DNA of 64,000 bases, from NCBI RefSeq assembly GCF_001422445.1, contig NZ_LMNA01000030.1:124231-188230 (forward strand), given 5' to 3'. Each line of letters starts with the position of its first letter. Positions within the stretch are counted from its first letter, which is position 1. This DNA comes from Pseudorhodoferax sp. Leaf274. Lineage in GTDB: Bacteria; Pseudomonadota; Gammaproteobacteria; Burkholderiales; Burkholderiaceae_C. Made by a program: the position numbers and the translations under genes. The notes beneath the pieces are model-generated. The model saw nothing but the letters and a program-made list of their open reading frames with translations. It made no database searches and had not been told where the DNA came from. Of this stretch, positions 52,746 to 61,780 are shown in pieces.

Positions 52746-54374
52746 ATGCGCAACAACCAGCCCATCACCGGGCACGAATACCAATTCCCTGCCGACCAGA
52801 CGTTGGTCTCGGTGACCGACCTGAAAGGCCGCATCACCTACTGCAACCCGGCCTTCATCGAGGTCAGCGGCTTCACGCGTGACGAACTGCTGGGCCAGCC
52901 GCACAACCTGGTGCGGCATCCGGACATGCCGGCCGAAGCCTTCCGCGACATGTGGGCCACCATCCAGGGCGGTGCGCCCTGGAGCGCCCTGGTCAAGAAC
53001 CGGCGCAAGAACGGCGACCACTACTGGGTGCAGGCCAACGCCACGCCGATGATGGATGGCGACCGCATCACCGGCTTCCTGTCGGTGCGCACCCACGCGG
53101 CGCGTGCCCGCGTCGAGGCGGCCGAGCGCCTGTACGCCAGCATGCGCGAAGAGGCGGCCAGCGGCAGCCTGAGCCACGTGCTGCAGAGCGGCGAGGTGCG
53201 GCGCCGCGACCTCTGGGGCCGGGTCGCGCAGGGCCTCAAGCCGCAGGCCAACGGCAAGCTGCTGGCGCTGCAGTTGACGGCCTCCGCCGCCATCGTGCTG
53301 GCCAGCTGGTTCGACCTGCCAGACGCCGCGGTCCTGGCGGTGGCGGCCGTGGCCACGGCCGGCGCGGTGTGGGGCGTGCGCCAGCTCATGCTGGCGCCGC
53401 TCAAGGGCCTGGTGGCCGACGCCAACCGGCTCGCATCGGGCGACCTGTCGCACCGGGTGGCCACCGACGCCACGGGTGCGGTGGGGCACCTGCAGCGCGC
53501 GCTGATGCAGATGTCGGTCAACCTGCGCACCGTGGTGTCCGATGTGCGCTCGGAGGTGCGCCAGCTGGGCGAGGCCGTGGGTGAGATCGCCGCCGGCAAC
53601 CACGACCTGTCGGCCCGCACCGAATCGCAGGCCAGCAGCCTGCAGCAGACCGCCGCGTCGATGGACCAGATCAACGGCACGGTGGAGCAGAGTGCGACCT
53701 CTGCGTCGCGCGGTGCCGAGCTGGCGCACGCCACCTCGGAGGTGACCGAGCGCAGCAACGCCGCCGTGCTGGCCGCCGCCGAAACCATGGAGCGCATCAC
53801 GCAGTCGTCCAAGCAGATCGGCGAGATCGTGCAGCTGATCGAGGGCGTGGCCTTCCAGACCAACATCCTCGCGCTGAACGCCGCGGTGGAGGCGGCGCGC
53901 GCCGGCGAGAGCGGCCGTGGCTTTGCCGTCGTGGCCTCGGAGGTGCGTGCGCTGGCACAGCGCAGCTCGGGTGCGGCGCGCGAGATCCGCGAGCTGATCG
54001 TCGAGTCGGCTGCCCGCGTGGAGCAGGGCGCCAGCCGCACGGGCGAGGCGCGCGAGCGCATGCAGCAGGCCCTGTCTTCCGTGGCCAAGGTGCGCACCGC
54101 GCTGGACGAGATCAGCAGCGCCGCACGCGAGCAGCAGCGGGGCATCGCGCAGATCAACGAGGGCGTGAACCAGATGGACGGCATCACGCAGCAGAACGCG
54201 GCGCTGGTGGAGCAACTGGCCGCAGCGGCGCAATCGTTGCAGGGCCGGACCCAGGGCGTCAGCGACTCGATGCGGCTGTTCCGGCTGGTGCGTGGCGAGC
54301 AGTCGCTCGCCGAGGTCGATGCGGTGGCGCTGCGGCGCGCGGCGCGCCCGGAGCTGGTCGGGGAGGCCGCCTGA
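52746..54374 (+). CDS. Methyl-accepting chemotaxis protein with N-terminal PAS (Aer-like)
   Basis: A 542-residue receptor. The PAS domain occupies about 15-115 ([40 protein letters not shown]), which is the Aer FAD/redox-type PAS. One or two hydrophobic helices (about 175-220) and a HAMP follow. The signalling hairpin is [20 protein letters not shown] then [20 protein letters not shown]. No periplasmic domain is present, so sensing is cytoplasmic. The gene ends where convergent mltD ends. Confidence 0.93.
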   Translation: MRNNQPITGHEYQFPADQTLVSVTDLKGRITYCNPAFIEVSGFTRDELLGQPHNLVRHPDMPAEAFRDMWATIQGGAPWSALVKNRRKNGDHYWVQANATPMMDGDRITGFLSVRTHAARARVEAAERLYASMREEAASGSLSHVLQSGEVRRRDLWGRVAQGLKPQANGKLLALQLTASAAIVLASWFDLPDAAVLAVAAVATAGAVWGVRQLMLAPLKGLVADANRLASGDLSHRVATDATGAVGHLQRALMQMSVNLRTVVSDVRSEVRQLGEAVGEIAAGNHDLSARTESQASSLQQTAASMDQINGTVEQSATSASRGAELAHATSEVTERSNAAVLAAAETMERITQSSKQIGEIVQLIEGVAFQTNILALNAAVEAARAGESGRGFAVVASEVRALAQRSSGAAREIRELIVESAARVEQGASRTGEARERMQQALSSVAKVRTALDEISSAAREQQRGIAQINEGVNQMDGITQQNAALVEQLAAAAQSLQGRTQGVSDSMRLFRLVRGEQSLAEVDAVALRRAARPELVGEAA

Positions 54375-55910
54375 TCAGCGCGCGGCGCGCTTCTTGGCCG
54401 GCTGCCGCGCCGACGGTGCGGCCTGGCGCGTGGCGGGGCGGCTCTTGGCCACCGTCTGCGTGCGGGCCGCGGTGGCGCGCACCGGCAGGAACAGGGTAAT
54501 CGCCTGGCCGGCGCGCAGCGCGGCCGAGGGTGCGATGTCGTTCCAGTCGGCAACCTGCGCGGTGCTCACGCGGTAGCGCCGCGCCAGGCTGGCGATGGTG
54601 TCCTTGCGCGCGGCCTTCACGACGGTCTTGCGCGTGACGATCTCGGGCGCCAGTTGCAGGCTGGCGTTGTCGGCCATCTGGCTCGTGACATCGCCCATCT
54701 TGCCCGAGCGCGGCACCACCAGCACCGAGCCGGCCTTGATCAGCATGCGCGGCGGGATGTTGTTGACGTTGCGCAGGTCTGCCTCGCTCATGCCCACGCG
54801 GTCGGCGGCCACGGCCACGCTCATGGTGCTGGGCACGGTCCAGGCGCCCCAGCTCGCGTACTGGCCCTTGGTGTGGGCATCCAGGTTGCGCTTGAACACG
54901 AGCGCGTTGTCCCACGGCAGCAGGATCTGCGGCGTGGCGGCGGCCAGGATCACCTGCTTGTTCATCGCCGGGTTGAGCGCGCGGAAGTCGTCGGGCGAGA
55001 CGTCGGCCAGCCGCGCGGCCAGCGCCACGTCGATGTCGTGCGACAGGTCGACCATCTGGAAGTAGGGGTGGTTCTCGATCAGCGGCAGGTCGGCGCTGAA
55101 GCGCTCCGGCTGGGCCACGATGTTCTTGACCGCCTGCAGCTTGGGCACGTAGTAGCGTGTCTCGTTGGGCATGGACAGGTCGGTGTAGCCCGTCGGCAGG
55201 CCGGCGCGCTGGTTGCGCGCGATGGCACGGCCCACGCTGCCTTCGCCCCAGTTGTAGGCTGCCAGCGCCAGGTGCCAGTCGCCGAACATGCCGTAGAGCT
55301 TCTGCAGGTAGTCCAGCGCCGCGCGCGTGGAGGCCAGCACGTCGCGCCGGTCGTCGCGAAAGATGTTCTGCTTGAGCTCGAAGTAGGTGCCCGTGGCCGG
55401 CATGAACTGCCACATGCCCGCGGCCTTGGCCACCGACACCGCCTGCGGGTTGAAGGCGCTCTCGATGTAGGGCAGCAGGGCCAGCTCGGTCGGCATGCCA
55501 CGCACCTCGAGTTCCTCGACGATGTGGAACAGGTACTTGGACGAGCGCTCGGTCATGCGCTGGATGTAGTCGGGCCGCGTGGCATACCACTGCTCGCGGT
55601 CGCGCACGAGATCGCTGTCCAGGTCGGGCATGGCGAAGCCGCGGCGGATGCGCTCCCACAGGTCGGCCGGCGGCAGCTGCAGCGTGACGGGCCCGGAGCG
55701 CAGTTCTGACGAGGTGATGGGGCTCAGCGGGCCCGCGGGAATGATGGCCTGGCGCGGGCCGGCCGGGATGGCGGCGCCGTCCACCTGCACGGTGGTGCCG
55801 GGAGGCTGGGGGGCGTTGGCGGAGATCGTGGAGCCGGGGCGGTCGATGCTGGCGCAACCGGTCAGCCAGAGCAGGGCCGCCACGCCGAGGTACTTCATCA
55901 GGACATTCAT
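54375..55910 (-). CDS. mltD: Membrane-bound lytic murein transglycosylase D
   Basis: A 511-residue lipoprotein: MKYLGVAALLWLTGCASIDR has a lipobox (LTGC). The SLT domain has catalytic Glu in ALLPYIESAFNPQAVS and the conserved AAGMWQFMPATGTYF and NWGEGSVGRAIARN. Two LysM-like repeats lie at the C-terminus (TIASLARRYRVSTAQVADWN in the last). A basic Arg/Lys/Pro tail ends the protein. It cuts glycan strands of peptidoglycan from the outer membrane side. Its start overlaps the gloB stop by four bases. Confidence 0.92.
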   Translation of the reverse strand: MNVLMKYLGVAALLWLTGCASIDRPGSTISANAPQPPGTTVQVDGAAIPAGPRQAIIPAGPLSPITSSELRSGPVTLQLPPADLWERIRRGFAMPDLDSDLVRDREQWYATRPDYIQRMTERSSKYLFHIVEELEVRGMPTELALLPYIESAFNPQAVSVAKAAGMWQFMPATGTYFELKQNIFRDDRRDVLASTRAALDYLQKLYGMFGDWHLALAAYNWGEGSVGRAIARNQRAGLPTGYTDLSMPNETRYYVPKLQAVKNIVAQPERFSADLPLIENHPYFQMVDLSHDIDVALAARLADVSPDDFRALNPAMNKQVILAAATPQILLPWDNALVFKRNLDAHTKGQYASWGAWTVPSTMSVAVAADRVGMSEADLRNVNNIPPRMLIKAGSVLVVPRSGKMGDVTSQMADNASLQLAPEIVTRKTVVKAARKDTIASLARRYRVSTAQVADWNDIAPSAALRAGQAITLFLPVRATAARTQTVAKSRPATRQAAPSARQPAKKRAAR

Positions 55911-56698
55911 TTGAATTCGTTTTTCCACTGCCGTAGCGCGGCCAGCACGCCGACGGCGTCCTGCGCGCCGGCGTCGAAGCCACGGGCCGCTTCGGCCACC
56001 AAGGGTTCGCGTACGCGCAGGAAGGGATTGATGCGCCGTTCCAGCGCGATGCGCGAAGGCAGCGTGGGCTGGTTCAGCGCGCGTTGTTGTTCGCACTGCG
56101 CGCTGTAGTGGAGCAGATCCTCGCTCGCAGGTTCCACGGCGCGTGCAAATTTGAGGTTGGACAGCGTGTACTCATGGGCGCAGCACACGCGCGTGTTGCC
56201 GGGCAGGGCGGCGAGCCGGTCGAGCGAGTCCAGCATCTGCGCGGGCGTGCCTTCGAACAGACGGCCGCAGCCGCCCGAGAACAGCGTGTCGCCGCAGAAC
56301 AGCACGGGCGCGCCGTCCGCATCGTCCAGGCCCACGCACCAGTAGGCGATGTGGCCGGCCGTGTGGCCCGGCACGTCGATGACCTCGAAGGCCAGGCCTA
56401 GCGTGGCGGGATCGGCCGGCAGGCGGTCGCCACCGGACACGCGCGTGAGGGGCTCGGGGATGCGCTCGCGCGACGGGCCGAACACCTGGGCGCCCGTGGC
56501 ATCGCGCAGCGCCGCCACGCCGCCGACATGATCGGCGTGGTGGTGCGTGACTAGAATCGAGCGCAGTTGCAAACCGCGGCGCTGCAAGGCCTCGAAGACC
56601 GGCGCGGCATCGCCCGGATCGACCACCAGCGCCGCCTGTCCGTCGTGCAGCATCCACACGTAGTTGTCGGCGAAAGCGGGCAGCGCAATGAGTTCCAT
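55907..56698 (-). CDS. gloB: Hydroxyacylglutathione hydrolase (glyoxalase II)
   Basis: A 263-residue metallo-beta-lactamase-fold enzyme. The metal motif is [11 protein letters not shown] (THxHxDH), with further ligands in [29 protein letters not shown] and [14 protein letters not shown]. The last is typical of glyoxalase II. It hydrolyses S-lactoylglutathione in the methylglyoxal pathway. The start lies against the start of the divergent methyltransferase gene (they share bases 56697-56698). Confidence 0.95.
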   Translation of the reverse strand: MELIALPAFADNYVWMLHDGQAALVVDPGDAAPVFEALQRRGLQLRSILVTHHHADHVGGVAALRDATGAQVFGPSRERIPEPLTRVSGGDRLPADPATLGLAFEVIDVPGHTAGHIAYWCVGLDDADGAPVLFCGDTLFSGGCGRLFEGTPAQMLDSLDRLAALPGNTRVCCAHEYTLSNLKFARAVEPASEDLLHYSAQCEQQRALNQPTLPSRIALERRINPFLRVREPLVAEAARGFDAGAQDAVGVLAALRQWKNEFK

Positions 56699-57521
56699 GA
56701 GCGGTCAAATTATAGGTTTGCACGAATGGTTCCAGACCCCGCCCGGCCGCTATCTGCTGGCCTGGGAGCAGGCCGCGTTCGACCGGGCGGTGGCCGACGT
56801 CTTCGGTTACCACGCGTTGCAATTGGGCGCGGGCGAACTCGATGGGCTGCGCGCCTGCCGCATCCAGAACCGCTGGCTGGCTGCGGCCGAACTGCCGGGC
56901 ACGGCCGGCCGCGCCGCGTTGGCCTGCGACTTCTCGGCCTTGCCGTTCGAATCGAACAGCCTGGACCTGGTGCTGCTGCCGCACGCGCTCGAACTGAGCC
57001 CCGACCCGCATGCCACCTTGCGCGAGGTCGAGCGTGTGCTCGTGCCCGAGGGCCAGGCCGTGATCTGCGGTTTCAACAGCGCCAGCCTGTGGGGCCTGCG
57101 CCAGCGCCGCGGGCGGCTGTACCGCAAGCTGGGCCTGGGCCAGCTGTACCTGCCGGCCGATGGCGAGTTCATCGGCTACCTGCGGCTGCGCGACTGGCTG
57201 CGGCTGCTGTCCTTCGAGGTCGAGTCCAGCCGTTTCGGCTGCTACCGGCCGGCCGTGGACAGCGAGGCCACGCTCGGCCGTTTCGGCTGGATGGAGCCGC
57301 TGGGCGAACGCTGCTGGCCCATTCTGGGCGCGGTCTACTTCGTCACCGCCGTCAAGCGGGTGCGTGGCCTGCGCCTGCTCGAGGCCAACTGGAAGGGCGC
57401 GCGCAAGCTCACCACCCGGCCCGTGCCGCTGGCCAACCGGCGCCCGCGGCGCCCTGTCCACGAGCCGGCGCACGCTGCGCCGGCGCCTTCTGTTTCCAAG
57501 AGAGAAAAAGGACTGCGTTGA
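56697..57521 (+). CDS. SAM-dependent methyltransferase, class I
   Basis: A 274-residue protein with a methyltransferase-11-like core: [20 protein letters not shown] and [20 protein letters not shown]. The usual glycine-rich motif I is weak, as in the family of small methyltransferases found beside gloB and rnhA in betaproteobacteria. The substrate is unknown. It is divergent from gloB, and its stop overlaps the rnhA TTG start by four bases. Confidence 0.85.
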   Translation: MSGQIIGLHEWFQTPPGRYLLAWEQAAFDRAVADVFGYHALQLGAGELDGLRACRIQNRWLAAAELPGTAGRAALACDFSALPFESNSLDLVLLPHALELSPDPHATLREVERVLVPEGQAVICGFNSASLWGLRQRRGRLYRKLGLGQLYLPADGEFIGYLRLRDWLRLLSFEVESSRFGCYRPAVDSEATLGRFGWMEPLGERCWPILGAVYFVTAVKRVRGLRLLEANWKGARKLTTRPVPLANRRPRRPVHEPAHAAPAPSVSKREKGLR

Positions 57522-57967
57522 ACCACGTCGAGATCTACACCGATGGCGCCTGCAAGGGCAACCCCGGCCCGGGCGGCTGGGGGGTGGTGCTGAAGTCGGG
57601 CACGCTCGAAAAGGAGTTGTTCGGTGGCGAGCTGGCCACCACCAACAACCGCATGGAGATGACCGCCGTCATCGAGGCGCTGGCCGCCCTCAAGAAGCCC
57701 TGCGAGGTCACGCTGTACCTGGACAGCGAGTACGTGCGCAAGGGCATCACCGAGTGGGTCAAGGGCTGGAAGGCGCGCGGCTGGGTCACCTCGACCAAGC
57801 AGCCGGTGAAGAACGTGGAACTGTGGCAAAAGCTCGACGCGCTGGTCGCCACCAGCGGCCACAAGATCGACTGGCGCTGGGTGCGCGGCCATGCCGGCAA
57901 CCCCGGCAACGAGCGCGCCGATGCGCTGGCCAACAAGGGCGTGGACAAGGCATTGGGGCGCGCATGA
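57518..57967 (+). CDS. rnhA: Ribonuclease HI
   Basis: A 149-residue enzyme with all acidic residues in place: D9 in [17 protein letters not shown], Glu in [13 protein letters not shown], Asp in [12 protein letters not shown] and Asp in [11 protein letters not shown]. It cuts RNA in RNA-DNA hybrids. The start is a TTG that overlaps the preceding stop, with AAAGGA five bases upstream. It overlaps sbcB by four bases (ATGA). Confidence 0.96.
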   Translation: MNHVEIYTDGACKGNPGPGGWGVVLKSGTLEKELFGGELATTNNRMEMTAVIEALAALKKPCEVTLYLDSEYVRKGITEWVKGWKARGWVTSTKQPVKNVELWQKLDALVATSGHKIDWRWVRGHAGNPGNERADALANKGVDKALGRA

Positions 57968-59415
57968 GCCATACCTTCCTCTGGCACGACTACGAGACCT
58001 TCGGGGTCGTGCCGCGGCGCGACCGGCCCTCGCAGTTCGCCGCCATCCGCACCGATGCCGAGCTCAACGAGATCGGCGAGCCCATCATGCTGTACTGCCA
58101 GCCGGCGCCGGACTACCTGCCCGATCCCGGCTCTTGCCTGATCACCGGCATCACGCCGCAGCTGTGCCTGGAGCGCGGCGTGCCCGAGGCCGAGTTCGCC
58201 GCGCGGATCGAGGCCGCGTTCAGCCAGGCCGGCACCATCGGCGTGGGCTACAACACCATCCGCTTCGACGACGAGGTCACGCGCTTCCTGTTCTGGCGCA
58301 ACCTGATCGACCCGTATGCACGCGAGTGGCAGAACGGCTGCGGCCGCTGGGACCTGCTGGACGTGGTGCGGCTCACCCACGCGCTGCGGCCCGAGGGCAT
58401 CCAGTGGCCGCAGCGCTCCGCCGAGGAAGGGGGCGGCCCCAGCTTCAAGCTCGAGCACCTGAGCGCGGCCAACGGGCTGGTGCACGATGCCGCGCACGAT
58501 GCGTTGTCCGACGTGCGCGCCACGATCGCGCTGGCCCGCCTGATCCGCCAGGCGCAGCCCAAGCTGTTCGACTTCGCGCTGGCCCTGCACAAGAAGGACC
58601 GCGTGGCCGCGGAGCTGGGCCTGCCGACCGCACCGCAGGCAGCGCGGCCCTTCCTGCATGTCTCAGGCATGTTCGGCACCGAGCGCGGCTGCCTGGCGCT
58701 GATGTGGCCGCTGGCCATGCACCCGACCAACAAGAACGAGCTGCTGGCCTGGGACCTCGCGCACGACCCGCGCCAGCTGGATGGCCTCACCGTCGAGGAC
58801 GCGCGGCTGCGCCTGTACACCCGCGCCGCCGACCTGCCGCCCGGCATGGCGCGGCTGCCGCTCAAGAGCGTGCACCTGAACAAGTCGCCGATGGTGGTCG
58901 GCAACCTCAAGACGCTGGCGCCCGCGATGGCCGGGCGCTGGGGCCTGGACCTGCCCGCCCAGCTGGAGAACGCCGCGCACGCCGCCGCGCTGCCCGACCT
59001 GTCGGACCTGTGGGAAGGCCTGCTGCGCCGCGAGCCCCAGGCCACGCCCGACGTGGACGAAGACCTGTACGGCGGCTTCATCGGCCCGGCCGACCGGCGC
59101 CGGCTGAACCAACTGCGCCAGCAGTCGCCGCAGGCACTGGCCACGGCGCGCAACAGCTTCGACGATGCGCGCCTCGAGGAGATCTTCTTCCGCTACCGTG
59201 CGCGCAACTTCCCCGACACGCTGTCCGAGGAAGAGCAGGAACGCTGGCAGCAGCACCGCGCCGCGCGGCTGATCGAAGGCGAGGGCGGTGTCCGCAACGT
59301 GGACCAGTTGCTCGAGGAGCTCGACCGCCACGGCCAGGATGCCGATGCGCGGGGCGCGGAGATCCTCGAGGCCCTGCACGCCTATGTCGAGGACATCACG
59401 GCGGATCTCGGCTGA
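57964..59415 (+). CDS. sbcB: Exodeoxyribonuclease I SbcB
   Basis: A 483-residue 3'-5' single-strand DNA exonuclease. The DEDD active site begins WHDYETFG (D9, E11) and continues with [11 protein letters not shown] and [15 protein letters not shown]. The SH3-like and helical C-terminal domains are present (length 475 in E. coli). It acts in recombination and mismatch repair. It is the last gene of the methyltransferase-rnhA-sbcB operon. Confidence 0.95.
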   Translation: MSHTFLWHDYETFGVVPRRDRPSQFAAIRTDAELNEIGEPIMLYCQPAPDYLPDPGSCLITGITPQLCLERGVPEAEFAARIEAAFSQAGTIGVGYNTIRFDDEVTRFLFWRNLIDPYAREWQNGCGRWDLLDVVRLTHALRPEGIQWPQRSAEEGGGPSFKLEHLSAANGLVHDAAHDALSDVRATIALARLIRQAQPKLFDFALALHKKDRVAAELGLPTAPQAARPFLHVSGMFGTERGCLALMWPLAMHPTNKNELLAWDLAHDPRQLDGLTVEDARLRLYTRAADLPPGMARLPLKSVHLNKSPMVVGNLKTLAPAMAGRWGLDLPAQLENAAHAAALPDLSDLWEGLLRREPQATPDVDEDLYGGFIGPADRRRLNQLRQQSPQALATARNSFDDARLEEIFFRYRARNFPDTLSEEEQERWQQHRAARLIEGEGGVRNVDQLLEELDRHGQDADARGAEILEALHAYVEDITADLG

Positions 59416-59606
59416 AATGAAACCACCCCGTTTGGCTGGCTCACTTCGTGTAGCCATCCGATACCCCTCCAGGGGCGCCGCCAGCGGCCGGGCAGAGCCC
59501 GTTCCGCGGCGTCCGCTGGCATGGCCTGCTCCGCGGCCTTCCGAGCCTTTGCTTGCGGCCCGGTTTCGTGGGCTGCGGGTGGCGCGCAGCGCCGTGGAAA
59601 ACTGAG

Positions 59607-60452
59607 ATGCAGGCACCAGCCGCACCAGCCGCACCGACCGCACAGGCCGCGCAAGCCGCGCTGGCCGCGTTCGTCGCCCGCCATGCGCGCCTGCTGGTGC
59701 TGACGGGCGCCGGCGTCAGCACCGAGTCCGGCATCCCCGACTACCGCGACGCCAACGGCGACTGGAAGCGGCCGCAGCCCGTGACCTACCAGGCCTTCAC
59801 GGGCGAGGAGGCCACGCGCAAGCGCTATTGGGCGCGCAGCCTGCTGGGCTGGTCCACCATGGCCCACGCGCAGCCGGGTGCGGCCCACCTGGCGCTGGCG
59901 CGGCTGGAGGCCGCGGGCCGCGTCGAACTGCTGCTGACGCAGAACGTCGACGGCCTGCACGGTGCCGCCGGCAGCCAGCGCGTGGTCGACCTGCACGGCC
60001 GCATCGACACCGTGGTCTGCCTGGGCTGCGGCACCCGCTCGCCGCGCGCCGCGCTGCAGCTGGAGCTGGTGGCGCGCAACCCGGCCTTCGCCGGCCTGTC
60101 CGCAGGTGCCGCGCCCGATGGCGATGCCGACCTGGAGCTGGCCGATTTCTCGGGCTTCGATGTGCCGCCCTGCAGCCGGTGCGGCGGCATGCTCAAGCCC
60201 GACGTGGTGTTCTTCGGCGAATCCGTGCCGCGCGAACGCGTGGCCGAGGCCATGGCCGCGCTGCAGCGCGCCGACGCCGTGCTGGTGGTCGGCTCTTCGC
60301 TGATGGTGTATTCGGGCTACCGTTTCGCCCTGGCCGCGGCCGAGCGGGGCCTGCCCATCGCCGCCCTGAACCTGGGCCGCACGCGCGCCGATGCTCTGCT
60401 GTCGCTCAAGGTCGAACTGCCGATCGGCGCCGCGCTCGCGGCGCTGGCCTGA
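59607..60452 (+). CDS. NAD-dependent protein deacetylase, SIR2 family (class II sirtuin)
   Basis: A 281-residue sirtuin. NAD-binding motifs are LTGAGVSTESGIPDYRD and TQNVDGLH; the catalytic His is in VVDLHGRID. Four zinc cysteines are in VCLGCGTRS and PCSRCGGMLKP, and the C-terminal GSSLMVYSGYR closes the pocket. It removes acyl groups from lysine. The N-terminus is Ala/Pro-rich (QAPAAPAAPTAQAAQAALAA), and the ATG immediately before it was chosen. Confidence 0.93.
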   Translation: MQAPAAPAAPTAQAAQAALAAFVARHARLLVLTGAGVSTESGIPDYRDANGDWKRPQPVTYQAFTGEEATRKRYWARSLLGWSTMAHAQPGAAHLALARLEAAGRVELLLTQNVDGLHGAAGSQRVVDLHGRIDTVVCLGCGTRSPRAALQLELVARNPAFAGLSAGAAPDGDADLELADFSGFDVPPCSRCGGMLKPDVVFFGESVPRERVAEAMAALQRADAVLVVGSSLMVYSGYRFALAAAERGLPIAALNLGRTRADALLSLKVELPIGAALAALA

Positions 60453-60553
60453 TACCAGGCTTTGCACAAGGCCAGCATTGCGCCACGGCTGCTTTACATT
60501 CGCGCCCTAAGCTCGATTCCAGCCTGGCACACCGGGCAGAGAAAGGACTCCAG

Positions 60554-60979
60554 ATGAACCGCTCGAGATTCACCGCCGCGCTGCTGGCCCTGACGTTGGG
60601 CGTGTCGGCCGTCGGTGTCGGCGCGCAGCCGCGCGACCGCGACGACGACAGACATGGCCGCCAGGACCGCCGCCACGACGACCGCCGCGATGACCGGCGC
60701 GGTCCGGGCCGCCACGACGACCGCGACCACGGCCGCCCATCCTACAACCCGCACCGCGGCCCGCCGCCCCACGCCCATGGCGGCCCGCCGCCGCGCCATT
60801 GGCACCGTGGCGAGCGCCTGCCGCCGGCCTACCGCGCCCGCACCTACGTGATCGAGGACTGGCGCGGCCACCACCTGCGCCAGCCGCCGCGCGGCCACCG
60901 CTGGGTGCAGGTCGGGGCCGACTATGTACTGATCGCCATCGCCACCGGCGTCATCGCGCAGGTCATCCTGTCGCAGTGA
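60554..60979 (+). CDS. RcnB family exported protein, Arg/Asp/His-rich
   Basis: A 141-residue protein with a Sec signal (MNRSRFTAALLALTLGVSAV, cleaved near VGAQ). The middle is a low-complexity Arg/Asp/His stretch (RDRDDDRHGRQDRRHDDRRD), then the RcnB domain with HRGERLPPAYR, VIEDWRGHHLRQPPRGHRWV and the final VLIAIATGVIAQVILSQ. E. coli RcnB is a periplasmic protein in nickel/cobalt homeostasis; the metal role here is inference from family and histidine content. Confidence 0.85.
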   Translation: MNRSRFTAALLALTLGVSAVGVGAQPRDRDDDRHGRQDRRHDDRRDDRRGPGRHDDRDHGRPSYNPHRGPPPHAHGGPPPRHWHRGERLPPAYRARTYVIEDWRGHHLRQPPRGHRWVQVGADYVLIAIATGVIAQVILSQ

Positions 60980-60991
60980 GCCCGGGCCGGC

Positions 60992-61696
60992 TCAGGGGGC
61001 CGGAGGGATCGCCAGCCCGCGCTGCACGGCCGGCCGTGCGGCGAAGGCGTCCAGCACGCGCCGCACCTCGCGGAAGTCGTCGAAGCCCGTGATCTCGCCG
61101 GCACCATAGAAGCCGGCGAGGTTGCGCACCCAGGGGAACACCGCGATGTCGGCGATGGTGTAGTCCTTGCCCATGAGCCAGTCGCGCCCGGCCAGACGGC
61201 CATCGAGCACCTGCAGCAGCCGGCGCGATTCGGCCACGTAGCGGTCGCGCGGGCGCTTGTCCTCGTAGTCCTTGCCGGCGAATTTGTGGAAGAAGCCGAG
61301 CTGGCCGAACATCGGGCCGATGCCGCCCATCTGGAACATCAGCCACTGCAGCGTCTCGTAGCGCGCGGCTTCGTCCTGCGGCATCAGCTGGCCCGTCTTG
61401 GCCGCCAGGTAGACCAGGATGGCGCCCGACTCGAACAGCGCCAGCGGCGCGCCGTTCGGCCCATTCGGGTCGAGGATGGCCGGGATCTTGTTGTTCGGGT
61501 TCAACGACAGGAACTCGGGCGAGAGCTGGTCGTTGGTGTCGAAGGCGACCCGGTGCACCTCGTAGGGCAGGCCGGTTTCCTCCAGCGCGATGGAGACCTT
61601 GACGCCGTTGGGCGTGGGCAGGGAGTACAGCTGCAGGCGCTCGGGGTGGCGCGCGGGCCACTTCCTGGTGACGGCGAAGGCGGACAGATCGGGCAT
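60992..61696 (-). CDS. Glutathione S-transferase, YghU/YfcG (nu) type
   Basis: A 234-residue GST. The thioredoxin-like N-terminal domain has LYSLPTPNGVKVSIALEETG, the NPNNKIPAI cis-proline loop and the ESGAILVYLA motif. The TPNGxKVS signature marks the YfcG/YghU group, which has disulfide-bond reductase activity with glutathione. The C-terminal helical domain has DYTIADIAVFPWV. Start chosen at MPDLSAFAV. Convergent with the RcnB-like gene. Confidence 0.9.
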   Translation of the reverse strand: MPDLSAFAVTRKWPARHPERLQLYSLPTPNGVKVSIALEETGLPYEVHRVAFDTNDQLSPEFLSLNPNNKIPAILDPNGPNGAPLALFESGAILVYLAAKTGQLMPQDEAARYETLQWLMFQMGGIGPMFGQLGFFHKFAGKDYEDKRPRDRYVAESRRLLQVLDGRLAGRDWLMGKDYTIADIAVFPWVRNLAGFYGAGEITGFDDFREVRRVLDAFAARPAVQRGLAIPPAP

Positions 61697-61780
61697 GGTG
61701 CTTTGGAACCCTTGGGGAAATGGACGAAGCGCGCAGCATAGGCCGGCGCCGGGCGCCATGCGCGGCCGGGGTCTTGGCGT

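Noticed and set aside
59416-59606. A possible small gene between sbcB and the sirtuin.
   Set aside because: The frame is Arg/Ala/Pro-rich without a start signal and looks like ordinary high-GC spacer.
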